The notes under the pieces: generated by a model
The model's database searches: none
The model's input: the letters and a program-made list of their open reading frames with translations, nothing else
Told to the model about the DNA's origin: nothing
Assembly (NCBI GenBank): GCA_038496445.1
Contig: JALMLS010000305.1
Span: 1 to 64,000 of the forward strand
Direction of reading: 5' to 3'
DNA from: Trichosphaerium sp. ATCC 40318
Lineage: Eukaryota > Discosea > Flabellinia > Trichosidae
Length of the DNA: 64,000 nucleotides
Translations under genes and position numbers: made by a program
Shown: in pieces, positions 35,570 to 47,229 of the stretch
Layout: each line of letters begins with the position of its first letter
Position numbering within the stretch: position 1 is the first letter of the stretch

Positions 35570-38455
35570 ATGGGATATATGGGGTACATGCTATCTATCA
35601 TAGCATTTATAATGGTTATTATGCCTGCGACGGTTCGTTCCTTTGGTTGCGCCCCAATTGCGATCAATACTACTTGTGTATACGAAGATCCTCCCTACGC
35701 TATGCAGATATTCTTCCCAAACGCCGAACAGGAAACCTTATTACTGAATTACTCTGTATACGCCCAGGACATATCGGCAGGGTTAGCGTATAGTAGAGAG
35801 TACGATTATAAACGCCTGGCGCCAGAAAACAAAACCAACTCGAGAATTTCGTCTTTCAGCCTTTTCGCTTTTTCTAGTGGACACTCACAAGTTTTTGATA
35901 AAAATGCAAAGTGGGCCGGCCCTGACCTTCGTTTGAAGGATCCACGCACGTTTGTCTTACGTTTTTTTCTTTTCTAGGTGCGGACAGCAGATAAAAGAGC
36001 TCGTTTGTAAGCGTGTTTTCAGACCTTGTGACGGATCAATACTTCCTGCAACACCTTGTTATAGTCAATGTCAGGATACTATAACTGCATGTGGTAGCTT
36101 ATTAGACTATTTTCCGGAGAAAAAACCAGACTGCAACGAGACTGAAAACATTCTAGGCACGTGATTTGAAACGTTTTTTTTTTCTATCAATAGCTTGTTA
36201 ACGTTGTTTCTTTCAGGTTTGACATTAAGGTCATATAACGAGGAACCTTGTAATAACATGCGTGTTAAAATATTTCCAGAAGATTGTTTATACCCGTTTA
36301 CGTATAATCATAACGCTGGTGAGGATGATCCTTTGTGTACTTTACAATGTCCTCTTATTGAAAAAGAAGAGTGTGAAGTAGAATACTGGGTAAGTAATTG
36401 TAGTATGTAGACTGTTTAGGCAGTTTTTCAAGTACCATAAATGTACTGACATAGTTTGAAATTAAGCGCCGAATTTAAGTTCTAAGTGTTTCATCAATAC
36501 GCTTTTAAGTAGCATATTAAATTGTTTTCCGACTAACTTGAATTAGATCATCTACGTAACTGCACCTACTTCATTGTTTGCTGGTCTACTCACATTTATA
36601 ACATTTATGTCAAACAAGAAGAGGCACATATTCCCAGCTAATATAATTATGGTTGCCGGAGCGTAAGCACTATATTTGGAACTAATTTTTTTTTAATTGA
36701 ATCCTAGGTTTACAATTATTCTTCCATTTATGCAAACTCTATCCTTATTTGTGCCTCGATATGAAACTCTATGCGAAGACAATGCTACGTTTCGGTCTGG
36801 CTTTAATAGCAAAAATATTGTGTGTGCTATTCAAGGTACAGAAAGAAATCCCGTATTGTGTTTCATGAATCGATTTAATGTTGAAACTTATCTTAACGTT
36901 CAGGTACAGCTTTTTTTTTTGGTGTCATGGGTTCAATAGTATATTGGGCATCTGTGGGAGTATTGATAGCTCTCACAGCTTTTAACCTAAAAAGAAGATG
37001 GAGTAAAACATTTCAGTACGTCGTTTGTTAGCTCTACACTAAAATCTTAAGTTTTCCTTCAAAGTTTGTCCAAAAATTTGTGCCTCGTTTTTCTTGCCTT
37101 TGTCTACGCTTAAATTAGAAATGAATTGTCTTTTTTTAATTATAGATATTAAGTATTGCATAGGTATCTTTTCTTAGTAACACCAGGAGCCTTGGTAGTT
37201 GCTATGTATATTTATACTGTTGTTTTTTCCACATTCAGAGCGCAGCCATCTTGCATCGTCCACTGTGTTATATCTCTCTTACCTGAAGACTCAATGCATA
37301 ATATACTACCTCTATCAGTCATTACATTGTCAGTAGGACTCAACGTTCTGTGTATATCTTATATCTCATATAGACTATGCGCATCACGAGTGGTACGTGA
37401 AATGAAGTTAATATTTTCTTTTGTAAAAACCCCAACATTGTCTGCTCTTTGCTATTTATCTATCAAGTCTGATTTTCTTATTTAGAGTACTATCAATACT
37501 GATAAAAAAGAGTATGAAAGGTATGTTTACTATTATTTTAGTGCAGTATAAAGGGTGCTAGAATAATCTAAAGTATTGGTATAATTTTCTTTTTGTAGAT
37601 TCATTGCAACCCAGTTGGGCATGTGGTTCTATTTGATCAGTCCTTTATTCTCAATTGGAGTTGTTCTGGTCGCTTTAATGATGAATGTAACAACAAAGCA
37701 AGAAACGCTTGAATTCAGTATAGCGAAATGGGCAGCCTGTATCAACTCTGGCAACTCCGATTGTGGTATGCCATTAAAGGTTTTTTCTCAAAAAAAAAAG
37801 GAGCACAGCTCTTAACTATGTCAAAAATACTAATTATCGTCATAACTAGGTAGTTTTCCAACGGGATTTTCTTGTTCTCTAACCACATTGGTAACTTTGT
37901 CAAGCTCTACGACAGGATTTATTTCTTTTGTTGCTTCTTTCAGTGCGTTATTTTATTTTTCAACGTTTTTTCTCTTCTTTGCTAGCTTCAGTAGTGTATA
38001 CGAAAGTCAACAATGACCCGGTTCAAATATGCTATATATTCTATATATAGTTGTTAACCAATGGGGCTATGAAACTCTATTCTACACCGGAAATTGGCCG
38101 AGATCACTTTTTTTTCTTACTTTGAAAAAAATTGTAATGAATCCAACTCATGTTTATATTTATCTCCACATTTTTGGTTCAATGCTAATTTATTTATCAA
38201 GGCTTCCCTGATTTTGTTCCTTTACTAAGAAGGAATTTTTATATTATCACATGCCGTTATGCTTTGTGGAAGAAGATATATAAAACAAGCAAAGATTATT
38301 CTTCTGAAACTAGTACTCGTGCACCAAATAGGGTACCTCAACTATGTGGATCAACAAATTGTATAACAAGTGTACCTAAGCACACTTGTTTGAGTACTGG
38401 ATCTTTATCTTTCCATCGAGAAACACAAACTGAAACAAGAAATATAAAAGACTAA
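35570..38455 (+). CDS. Frizzled/Smoothened-like seven-helix receptor
   Basis: A signal peptide (LSIIAFIMVIMPATVRSFG) is followed by a cysteine-rich Frizzled-type domain: CGQQIKELVCKRVFRPC then PATPCYSQCQDTITACGS (about 35975-36110) and CNNMRVKIFPEDCLYPF, CTLQCP (36250-36350). Membrane helices follow in order: SLFAGLLTFITFMS, IIMVAGAFTIILPFMQTLSL, GVMGSIVYWASVGVLIALTA, RYLFLVTPGALVVAMYIYTV, ILPLSVITLSVGLNVLCISY, WFYLISPLFSIGVVLVALMM and a late hydrophobic segment near 37880-37990. The tail (LWKKIYKTSKDYSSETS onward) is Ser/Thr-rich and ends at 38455. Such receptors occur in amoebae and some fungi as well as animals; the ligand is unknown. Many introns, so the region of 37830-38260 is approximate. 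Confidence 0.75.
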
Positions 38456-38993
38456 AAATAACTTTATGTCTACTGTCTGGCTACAGTGCTGTTTTGTAAT
38501 TGAATGTAACTATTAAATATTGTGATAATGTAGTCCAGGCTTACCCATTGGTAAACCACATTTGTCATTTTGTATATCTTCAATCCTAGTTCTCCATTTC
38601 GAGGTTGCCTTCATATTTGCTATGAATACATATCAAGTTTACCACAAAACACTTGTGTTTACAGGTAGTTAAGTAGCTACAAATTCCCATGATACTGGAC
38701 TTTCAGGAATAAGTTGTAATGTAAAGGAACTATAAGCGATTCAATCAATCATTTGTGATGCCAGGCGCATTGCCTTAGACATCTGTTGAGTAGGGTTCAT
38801 TTATTTTCAATTTTTGTAGATAGATTTGGAGGTTACAAAAGGCTTTGGCTAGTACTAATTGCCATTTATATCAATCTCTACAACCGATTATACCTCTATG
38901 ATATCTGTTACTAATCTTGCAAACACCAGTAAACGTAATACGCTTCATCTGCTACTACTATACACTGTTGAATTTTTATTATTTCTTATTTTA
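38456..38993. other. Spacer between convergent genes
   Basis: 3' flanks of the Frizzled-like gene (plus) and of the glycosyltransferase gene (minus). Short spliced-looking pieces could be extra 3' exons of the minus-strand gene, but I cannot join them with confidence. Confidence 0.3.
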
Positions 38994-41466
38994 CTAACAA
39001 TGATAAAAGCATATATCCTCCTCTTTACACATCGGTGTTAGATCAGCCAAACCAGGGTTTGTCATATAACAATTACCAGAATCTCTTGTTTGGGGATCAC
39101 ACTTATTATCATAAGCTAGTGTTGTATTTCTCGGGAATCCAAGTGCCAGACGCTTTGAAGCCATGACACTGTCAAAACTAATAAAGTAAAGATGTCAGTT
39201 TTCTACTTTTATTCTCGAGTACTAGCTGCGATTGGTCAAAAAGCAAGTGTACGAAGTATCATGGAAAAATAGTGCTTCATAAAGCAAAAGGGATGTTTCT
39301 CTTAGACACTATAAAAAAGGAATTTGAATGTTAAAGTTGATCAACTTTGACTCAGTTTTTGTTCGAATGCATGGTCTCTTTTTTTAGTTACCTGGATCTT
39401 GATATTCCTATGTAATAATCGCCACGCTCACACATTGCAAAGTCAATAGAAGATGCCTCTAAACTTAACCTATACGAAAAAATGAATGGATGGAGCGCAA
39501 AAGGATAGAATGTTGTACCAGCTAGCTCCAAATAATTTATCTAGCTCTTTTGGCTCAGTCAGATACATTTCCTTCCATATTGTTTTGAAGCCCCGACTAT
39601 CAAACGCTTTCCCATATAATTCAGCATTTGAAGATGCAATATACAATATGGCCTTTGTAATAAATAAGGTTTTAAGTAATGGATGAGCGACTGAATTTCG
39701 TCGAAAAAAAAAAAACTGTCTTTGAAGATTTTGAAGATACACCAGACCCAAATTTAATATTAAGGTCTAAATACTATGACAATATCTTATGGTATTATTC
39801 ACACAAGAAAAAGAAGTAGGACGATAATTGTAATAACACTGACAAAAGAAAGAAAAAAAGTGGAAAAAAAAAATCATCATTACCTTTTTAGGATTTACAA
39901 CTTTTTGGATCATCTCTGTAAGTTTCCCAACATGCGCATCTATATCGTCTTTCCCTTGTAAATAATGATCCACGCCATACAAGTGAGCGGTTACGAGTAT
40001 TTTTCTTCTTTCATACAACTGCGTTTTTTTAACAATCTTTGCAATTTTATCTACTGGCTGTATTTCGTTAGACGAAAATCTTAGTTCAAAAAAAAAGTGT
40101 CAGCTGCACTCACACATAGCTAAAACAAGGGTTTTTGCGTTTTGAAGATTTGGATAGTTCAAAAATAAATCCTTTATCACGTGACTTTAAATAATTCCAC
40201 CAAAACAAACCGAAAACAAAAACCGACAGTATTTCATTTTTGTTGTACAACGTACCTTTAGAATGTTCTCTGACCAACGCCAAATATCGGTAGCCTCAAC
40301 AAGCTCATTTTCCATTTCCTTTACTCTTCTATCACAAAAGAACCAAGGCATTGTAACCATTACACCATCATACTCCTTTAAAAAGTTGATAACATCGATC
40401 TATAATTTCATAAGAGCACTGTACAACAAATTGGAAACACCTACTGAGGACCACGTCTTCCATACTCGAGCAAATTTCTAACACATCATAAGTGAGTTAA
40501 TTATAGCATATAAGTTAATAACACGCACAACACCATAACCACCCATATGTGAATGAAAAGCTAGCGGGTGGAAATCTACAAAAAAGACTAATTAAATAAC
40601 AATTTTAGCGCTTTCCAATACCATGGATATACAGTGGCAACTGACTTTCTGTTATTATATCAACATGGCCACCTGCCGCACGTTGCATCTCATCAACATC
40701 AAAGACATCATGTATTGTAATCCAGTACTCCCTACCACCTACATGTTTGAAAAAAAGAAACAAAACTCTACATTATTGTTTTTGACATGCAAAAAGTTGT
40801 CTTTGATTTTCTTGTTTAAAACGTACCATCTGCAAGCGCTAGGTTTGTTAGGTACTTAGGAACCAAGTCAGGTAGAACTACAGTGCGCCCAGTATGTTTA
40901 CCATATAGTATGAGAAGCGTGTACATGATACGACGGTTGTTTAATCCATGATTTCCCCAAAATTCTTCTGCACGTATAAACCGGCCTTGTGGAGCGTATT
41001 CTATATTTTTCTTTTTTAGATACGACCACTCCTGTAGTGCCTAAGACATGGACATGAGTGACAAATTTGAAAAAGTTCTTACAAAACACCAAAAACAAAC
41101 AAAAAAAAAAGTGCTTACAATCTTGCTGAGATTGCCATACAATATGCTTCCGTTTAATTCATTATCTTCGTACAGCTTTACCATACGTTCGTGTAATCTC
41201 TTATAAAACTTATCCAGCTCTTCTCCTCTTAATATAACATTAAAACATAATCACGTGCGTACAGGATATATTTAGGTCCGTGGAAGGTCAATTGGTTTTA
41301 AGTTTTTGAGTGGCTGTGTTAGCGTTGGAAATGCGTACTTTGAAGCGAAGACAGTTTGCTGAGACATAATAGACAAACTAACCACGTGGACAAGAATAAC
41401 AATCATTACAATGAGTATAATAGTGACTACAGTACGTTGTCTTGACAACGTACGCATACGCTCCAT
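38994..41466 (-). CDS. O-fucosyltransferase-like type II membrane enzyme
   Basis: The start at 41466 gives a short basic cytosolic tail and one membrane anchor (TVVTIILIVMIVILVHVVSL), the layout of Golgi type II glycosyltransferases. Next come NNRRIMYTLLILYGKHTGRT then VVLPDLVP (about 40960-40860), matching the GGxNNQR...LgRTLVLP start of PF10250 O-fucosyltransferases. Later exons read DFHPLAFHSHMGGYG, VMVTMPWFFCDRRVKEME, ILVTAHLYGVDHYLQG (about 40010), IASSNAELYGKAFD (about 39620) and SIDFAMCERGDYYIGISRSR (about 39450-39390), equivalent to the C-terminal IDxxIxxxADYFIGxxxSxFS motif. The tail ends at 38994. The donor is presumably GDP-fucose; the acceptor cannot be told. Around twelve introns. 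Confidence 0.6.
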
Positions 41467-41537
41467 CGTGGTGACGATTAAAAGGTAAAACAAGATAAAA
41501 GCCGAGATTTATTGGGCTTGAAGTCAAGGCACGCACT

Positions 41538-43570
41538 TCAACTTAAGTCACGAAGTCTCGACCATTTTGTTCTTCTTGCAGGTGATAGGGATACAAGCAT
41601 TCTTCTTGATTGTGTTGGTGATGAACCCCATGATCTCTTACGGTCTAATAGTTTCAAAGGAGCCTTGTCCTTCTCAGCCATGTGTTGTAAACGAACAGCT
41701 TCTCTTCTTGATTTCAATTCCATAGGCGAGATTCTAGGACCGTTCCACTATTTTTTTAAAACGAAAGACATTAGCTGATAGTAGCGATAGCCTAAAGTGA
41801 TGACAATATCCGTACCTGGTCTACTATATCAGTACATTCAAATAATAACCTCGAACGTCTTTTAAGGTTTCTGAGGATAGTACCATCATCTTTCCAAGAT
41901 AAAATTTCATTCTGTTTTACCGTCAACTTTATGTGTTGATTCTTTGTTTGGTACCTCAAATTTATGAAGTATGGCAAGCGCGATTTCGAATAAGACGCCA
42001 GGCCCTTCACTAAATATAACGTCCCAAATACGGAATACAGTTTCAGGCGGAAATACAGTCATATAAATTGAAAGAAACCACTTGGAAGTCAAAATCTGTA
42101 AGTTGAACCGAATTGTTTCAAAATGTTTCGAAACATTAGGCAAGTAACGTTGTATGAATGACCTCAACACGCATGTGTCAACATGAACTATATGCTGTAG
42201 TTATATATAAATGAATAAAGATCAAAAGTACATACCACCAGCCATGCCCTCCTCAAGATAGTAGCTGTTACAAAACACCTCCACTACTGAAGAAAGAGCC
42301 CAAAAGGCTTCTTCTTCATTCTTTATAATTATCATTAGTCCTCCAGCAATCATCGACAAACTATAACAGTATGCTAAACTCATTGTATGTTAGCACTAAT
42401 TTTAACAAAAAGCCGTGCCAGCACGTGGATTTTTTACGCTATGAGCAGAAAGAACTCTGGTAATTTTTTTCCCAAAATCGGGATCATTACTTGCCATGAT
42501 TGATCCAAAAATCTGTACCATGTCCTATCAAATATTATCACAACATTACCAAGTTAATATCAAGATAAAAAACCTTTTCAATTTCTTTCATGTGGTGTGG
42601 TACATCACTCTTTGCTTTTTCAACAAGTCGTTTATATTCATCAGGAAAGTATGTTATTTTTGCAAATACATCAAGGAAGCTACACCAAAACTACACGTGA
42701 TTATCATCAATTTATCAAGTGAAATAAACGTGTATATTAGTAATAGATAAAATGCAGCGTACATAACCTCTTTGATTTTGAGGAATACCTCGTCTAATAT
42801 GTTGTTGTATTGTTGTAATATCATTCAACTCCTCATTATTTTTTATCTTCAAAAAAGTATTTGTGCGTTCCTTTTCACGGTTATTACTACTCAGTTCCCA
42901 AGTTCAATGAGCCTTTTAGTACCTCCATATCTTTTAGTATCTGTTGGTATAACTTATGCCATCCTGCAACTTGATTTTTAGCCAAAGCAAATCCATAAAC
43001 ATCTGTAGGTTCAGGAACATCAGCCTTCCTTTTTGAAAGATACGGTGAAGCTATTGTTGGAAGTATCTACTATTATTATAACGCCAGAATCAAAATATAA
43101 GTATATCACTAACTCTACGTGATGCTTTAGAGCGAATAAGGTATTCCATATCTGTATCCAACATCTTGCAAAACTGGTCATCTAAACAAACCGATATTCA
43201 GTTTTTTTTTGAAAGTTCTAAGCTGTCAAGCTTTGTTGTACGTGTACTCAACTCAAACATTTCTGCTTCTGCCCTTACTAGTGGAGTAGCTTCTAAACAT
43301 AACAATAAATAAATAGTGCTTTTGCAGGCCTTGAAAAAAATCGGACAAATCACGTGTTTGCCGCTTGTTTCTTTTTTCTTTTTAGTCTTTCAACATACCA
43401 CCGTTACTAAATCTACGCAGAACTGAAGGCATACTACGCTCTGCGAGCTCCTTAGGCGTCTCTACAGGAAATTCTTTCGTACTTTCATATTAAAACTATA
43501 TTTTATACTGCTGGACTCTGTTACCTAATACTTCTGCTTTGAATATTTGCTCTAGCCTCAGCGGTTCCAT
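41538..43570 (-). CDS. TBC-domain (Rab-GAP-like) protein
   Basis: TBC proteins stimulate GTP hydrolysis by Rab GTPases with an Arg finger and a Gln finger. After MEPLRLEQIFKAEVL (43570) and several short exons, the TBC fold appears: YKRLVEKAKSDVPHHMKEIE (about 42630), KKITRVLSAHSVKNPRAG (about 42460), LSMIAGGLMIIIKNEEEAFW (about 42350-42300), VLRSFIQRYLPNVSKHFET (about 42160) and SKWFLSIYMTVFPPETVFRI then WDVIFSEG (about 42090-42010). The C-terminal tail is basic and ends RLRDLS at 41538. The helix normally carrying I-x-x-D-x-x-R reads IEKDMVQ, so the Arg finger seems replaced by Gln; an intron lies just there, so this depends on my splice choice. A CACGTG sits 54 bp upstream of the start. 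Confidence 0.7.
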
Positions 43571-44059
43571 TTTTGTTTAATTCAGTAATAACACTAGTTT
43601 TCAGCAACGCTTTACGAGTTTATCACGTGTATTGGGTTAATAGCATCGCCTTACTCCTAAAGTCAACAAAGGTCTGTTTTCATTTCGCATTAGTTGCTAA
43701 GGACGGCTTGGCAATTATCAAGCACTAGGCTGGGAAAAACTGAGCGACGCTAGTAAAAATAGAATGGCCGAAACAAACTCTCTGATGTTCATAAATGTAT
43801 TCGCAATAGGTCAGCTTTACGCTTATAACCTAAATAGATAACATCTCCATACACAATATATCCTAGCACAAAGCAATGTCACGTCCGAATGCGATAGTTA
43901 AATCGGAAAAAAAGGGGAAAGCATTTACGCTTAGAACGCATTATTTTAGTTGAGCACGAACATACAGGAAAACAAAGAACTCCGTATCTTGATAAGCGCG
44001 TTTATTACTCTCTGGGAATGTCACAATCTGCGTAAATGAGCGTTCAACTCGCTCATTTT
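43571..44059. other. Spacer with promoter of the TBC gene
   Basis: Upstream region of the TBC gene and 3' flank of the C2 gene. It contains CACGTG at 43624-43629. No gene is seen. Confidence 0.4.
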
Positions 44060-45060
44060 CTATCGTTTCTTTTTTCTTGCAAACGCTACTGATACTGTTA
44101 TTGTACCTGATACTCTATCTTTCTTTCCTGGGCGAGATTGAAGCCTTAAAATAGTTGGTGGCGCATCAGCAATTGCAATCTCGAGGTGATGATCCTTCTC
44201 CCTATCATCTTTACCAATTGGTATATCTCCTGCCTTCTCCTCAAGTTTATTCATGTTTATAAACGCTTGACCCATAAAATCGTCCGTAACCAAGTCCTTA
44301 TCCCTAACACAAACAAGCCAGTAAGAAATAAACCTTTAAACTCTGAAGCGTTGTTTGCAAATTGGATTTCTCTTTTGACACGTGATCCAAAACGAAACGT
44401 ACCAAACCTCAATCTTCAGGAATTCAGAGTTATCATAGAGAGTTTCGAATTGTTCACGCCACTTTGGGTTCAAGGTTTTTTTGATGATTTTTGTAGTAAA
44501 TAACGCTTTCTTTTTAGTATCTTCTTTCGTGGATTCATCACAAGCGTATACCTTTATATAAGGATCTGATGTACCAGAACGGTCTTTTGCTACCAAATTA
44601 GAGCCATAATGAACCTCTAGGATTATATACGTTTCATCTAAGCGTTATTTACTGATTTTGCTGCAATTTCTGTAACTTTTGCGTACAATTAGTACTACGA
44701 GCACTTTTTAGCTCTACTGCAGCGTCTGTAGACTCAATAGACATAGTAACGGAGAAATTCAACTTAGCACGGTTGAAACCAACACAAAGTGATTCTGAGT
44801 TATGCTCTGGCCTAAAGCGCTTGTTGACTGCTAAGAATTTTGAAGAGTTCTGCTGTTTCGCTTCGCTTAATAGTACAAATGTCAAGCGCTTAAATTCGCG
44901 TTCGAGAACGGCTAAGCGGTTACCTGTAAGACCTAGCGTACCCTTCTGATAAATACCATTACTTGCGGTACTTTGTCAGTATCACGTGTCAATACAAGAA
45001 GACGAGGTTTATTCAGTAGAAAGTTCTTAAAAAAGGTTAGCCGAACGGTAGGTTCTTAAG
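44060..45060 (-). CDS. C2-domain protein with a possible PH-like N-part
   Basis: The C2 domain, a Ca2+/phospholipid-binding module, is clear: YIILEVHYGSNLVAKDRSGT then SDPYIKVYACDES (about 44630-44525), followed by KIIKKTLNPKWREQFETLYD. These carry the DxSGxSDPYxKV and TLNPxWxE signatures. After an intron, VTDDFMGQAFINMNKLEEK gives the calcium-binding D-x-D-like end. The C-terminus FARKKKR ends at 44060. Upstream, over a GTACGC intron near 44683, lies an exon FRPEHNSESLCVGFNRAKLN; further up TFFKNFLLNKPRLLVLTRD (about 45030-44980) resembles a PH strand pair. The true start is not resolved and may lie up to about 45350. Confidence 0.6.
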
Positions 45061-45484
45061 CGTACTCGGGAATCGTTTGGTGTTCAATGAACCGACAGGT
45101 TTTTGGAAATGTCACAAAGTCATTTCAAAAAGTATTAACCTAGTGGGTGTTTTGTTTTGCGCTAGCTACCCAGGACCAACCATAGCCGTAATAGTAGTGA
45201 TGCACTATGGATGCTGCAGCAGTATGAGTAGCACTACGGAAGTAACAGTAGGTATGGACGAGCCGAAGCTGAATCAGAGAGTCCGCGGAAGTGTAAACAG
45301 GAAAAAGAAGGAATCGACTAGTGCCTTTGCAATTGAACGCTATCATTCTCGCTAGCTACAACCATTTTGGTTGTCTGTCATAATTTTTACGCAGTGGGTA
45401 TGTCACCGGCATACGTAAGCTGGTTTTAAAACCAACGCATATTAAAAAAAGGTGAGTAACTCTTTTGTATCAGAAAAAACTTTG

Positions 45485-46303
45485 TTACAGTACATTATCT
45501 TCCCCACGAAATGGATTAAAACTACTCCCTTCGTTAACTGTTCTATCAATGACATAGCAAATATTCTCCAATGTAGTGATTTCTCTGTCGTTATCGTCTT
45601 TCGCCTCTTTCTTCTCTTGATACTCTGCCATTATCTCGGCCATAGCGCCTGCTACTTTGTCCATAGGTAGAGCAGGAAGATGAGCGAAGATATCATCGGG
45701 TTTGACTTCATCAACGTTTACTTTCTCTTGTATGACATGCTTTGTCATGCTTAGTTCATCATTGGGCTCTAGATGTTCTACGAGCTTATCCAGATACTCT
45801 AATATGCGCCAATCGTCTTTTTTTTGAAAAATAAATGTTAAAGGGGCGCCATGTTCGCCAAATGTAGTCTCGTTGAGCGCGTTATTGGGATGTGGGCAGT
45901 CTTGAAGAGAGTGGTGGAATAATGCGATGTGTGGCGTTTGTTTAAGCTGTAAGTCTTGCATTGGCGCATGTACGCGTTGTGTGTTGCGTGAGCGTATTAA
46001 ATGGTCGTTATTAGCATCGAATTCGTCGATATCGTTTAGAAGGTACAAATCTATTTCAAATCCTTCTCTCAGAAGTGTGTGAGACAAAATAACGTCTGGT
46101 TGCGCTGTTCCAGCTCCTAAGCTTAAAATTGTTAAATCCATCGCATGAGTTCCCATAGGTATGCGCGATTGAGAGTAGGAGCTAACAAAGTCCATTGCTT
46201 TTGATTTGTACAACGGGTCCTTTCCTGTCACCTCTGTGAAGTTATTTCGTATGCGTACTCTATCCAAAGCCCTGGCGGTAGGCCTAGAGCACAGGCGAAG
46301 CAT
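45485..46303 (-). CDS. 272-residue protein, possibly mitochondrial, methyltransferase-like loop
   Basis: A single-exon protein, unusual in this window. The N-terminus MLRLCSRPTARALDRVRIRN is Arg-rich without acids, which fits a mitochondrial presequence. Residues around 55-75 (MDLTILSLGAGTAQPDVIL) contain an LGAGT glycine loop after a beta strand, like motif I of class I S-adenosylmethionine methyltransferases, and further along LYLLNDIDEFDANND resembles an acidic motif II. The rest, including a Glu/Lys-rich C-terminal region (AEIMAEYQEKKEAKDDND), is not recognised. It is divergent from the metallothionein gene, starts 203 bp apart. Methyltransferase identity is only a suggestion. Confidence 0.6.
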   Translation of the reverse strand: MLRLCSRPTARALDRVRIRNNFTEVTGKDPLYKSKAMDFVSSYSQSRIPMGTHAMDLTILSLGAGTAQPDVILSHTLLREGFEIDLYLLNDIDEFDANNDHLIRSRNTQRVHAPMQDLQLKQTPHIALFHHSLQDCPHPNNALNETTFGEHGAPLTFIFQKKDDWRILEYLDKLVEHLEPNDELSMTKHVIQEKVNVDEVKPDDIFAHLPALPMDKVAGAMAEIMAEYQEKKEAKDDNDREITTLENICYVIDRTVNEGSSFNPFRGEDNVL

Positions 46304-46370
46304 CTTGAACGAACAAAGGTGTCAAATTTCTTCAGGTTTTGATACGCAAAACTGGGTTACGTGAAAGTTC

Positions 46371-46470
46371 TGCCAGGGTAACCCTGATTTTCCAGGGCCT
46401 CCCTGCTGACATAAATTTCTGCCAGGGTAGCAAAATTTTGCCAGGGCTACCCTGCCAGGGTCGCCCCTGG
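46371..46470. promoter_or_regulatory. CCAGGG repeat cluster in divergent promoter
   Basis: CCAGGG occurs at 46373, 46392, 46422, 46441 and 46455, with the opposite strand form CCCTG interleaved, for example GCCAGGGTAACCCTG. It is far more GC-rich than its surroundings. It lies between the 272-residue gene (minus) and the metallothionein gene (plus), so it may be a cis-regulatory array, though a small repeat insertion is equally possible. Confidence 0.45.
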
Positions 46471-46506
46471 AATTACACTCCTACACAACAACACACTAAA
46501 CAAATC

Positions 46507-46866
46507 ATGTCCTCAGACGCTTCAGTAGAAATCCAACAAAAACAGTTATCTTCTTGTGGCGATTGCAACAAGTCTTGTAAATCATGCAGCTACGATACGG
46601 ACTGCTCTGGTTGTGATAAGTGTAAAGACCACTGTACGTAAACGCGTTTGTCCTCCCTCGTCCTCCTAGGACGCTTTACGAAGCTAGTCTAATGTTCTTT
46701 TAGCGAAGGTGGAGTGTTGCTCTAAAGACGCCGACGGCAAAGTTGAATGTAGCTGTGATTGCTGTAAGAAGGTATGAAAGAGAAAAGAAAGCATTTTCAA
46801 TCAAAAACCTAACTCCTTCTGTAGTGTGTTTGCGATTCATGTGATAAAGGAAAATGCGGTTGTTAA
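46507..46866 (+). CDS. Metallothionein-like cysteine-rich protein
   Basis: Metallothioneins chelate Zn, Cu or Cd through clustered cysteines. Three exons join in frame: the first ends CSGCDKCKDH at a GTACGT donor near 46635, the second reads VECCSKDADGKVECSCDCCK, and the third CVCDSCDKGKCGC, stopping at 46864-46866. The spliced protein is 78 residues with 18 Cys, in C-x-C, CC and C-x2-C pairs, no aromatic residue except one Tyr, and a Cys-free N-terminal 16 residues. Splicing is supported because each exon keeps the Cys spacing. Confidence 0.85.
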
Positions 46867-47229
46867 ATGGCCCTGGTATTAGTCCATCAGAAAACACTCT
46901 TGTACAAATCTGTAATCAATAGAATCATTTAAATTCAAACTACGCGCCTGTGTACCATCAAAATTCTTCGCCTTTTTTTTTTCTTCGCCTTGAAAATAAT
47001 GTTTTTATAAAGTGAAATGAACCCCTAAGCTCTTGTTCTGTGTGGGGTGAGGAAAAAATGTCGGAGTAAATGAATGAGTAGAACTGTTAACGTTGTTGCT
47101 ACCTACGCCCTGCTTTTTCAGTTTTTATCAAACGACAAGCCTTCTCTTCTTTTGTAATGTTTAATTTAAAACAAAGTTTCGGTCTACAAAAAAAAAGGAT
47201 TGTTCCCTCTACTCTTTATAAGAGACCGC
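46867..47229. other. Spacer between convergent genes
   Basis: 3' flanks of metallothionein (plus) and apyrase (minus). AT-rich, no gene seen. Confidence 0.4.

Noticed and set aside
45077-45355. Plus-strand 92-residue frame and its minus-strand partner
   Set aside because: Neither shows a motif or splice continuation; the region is probably the upstream part of the C2 gene.
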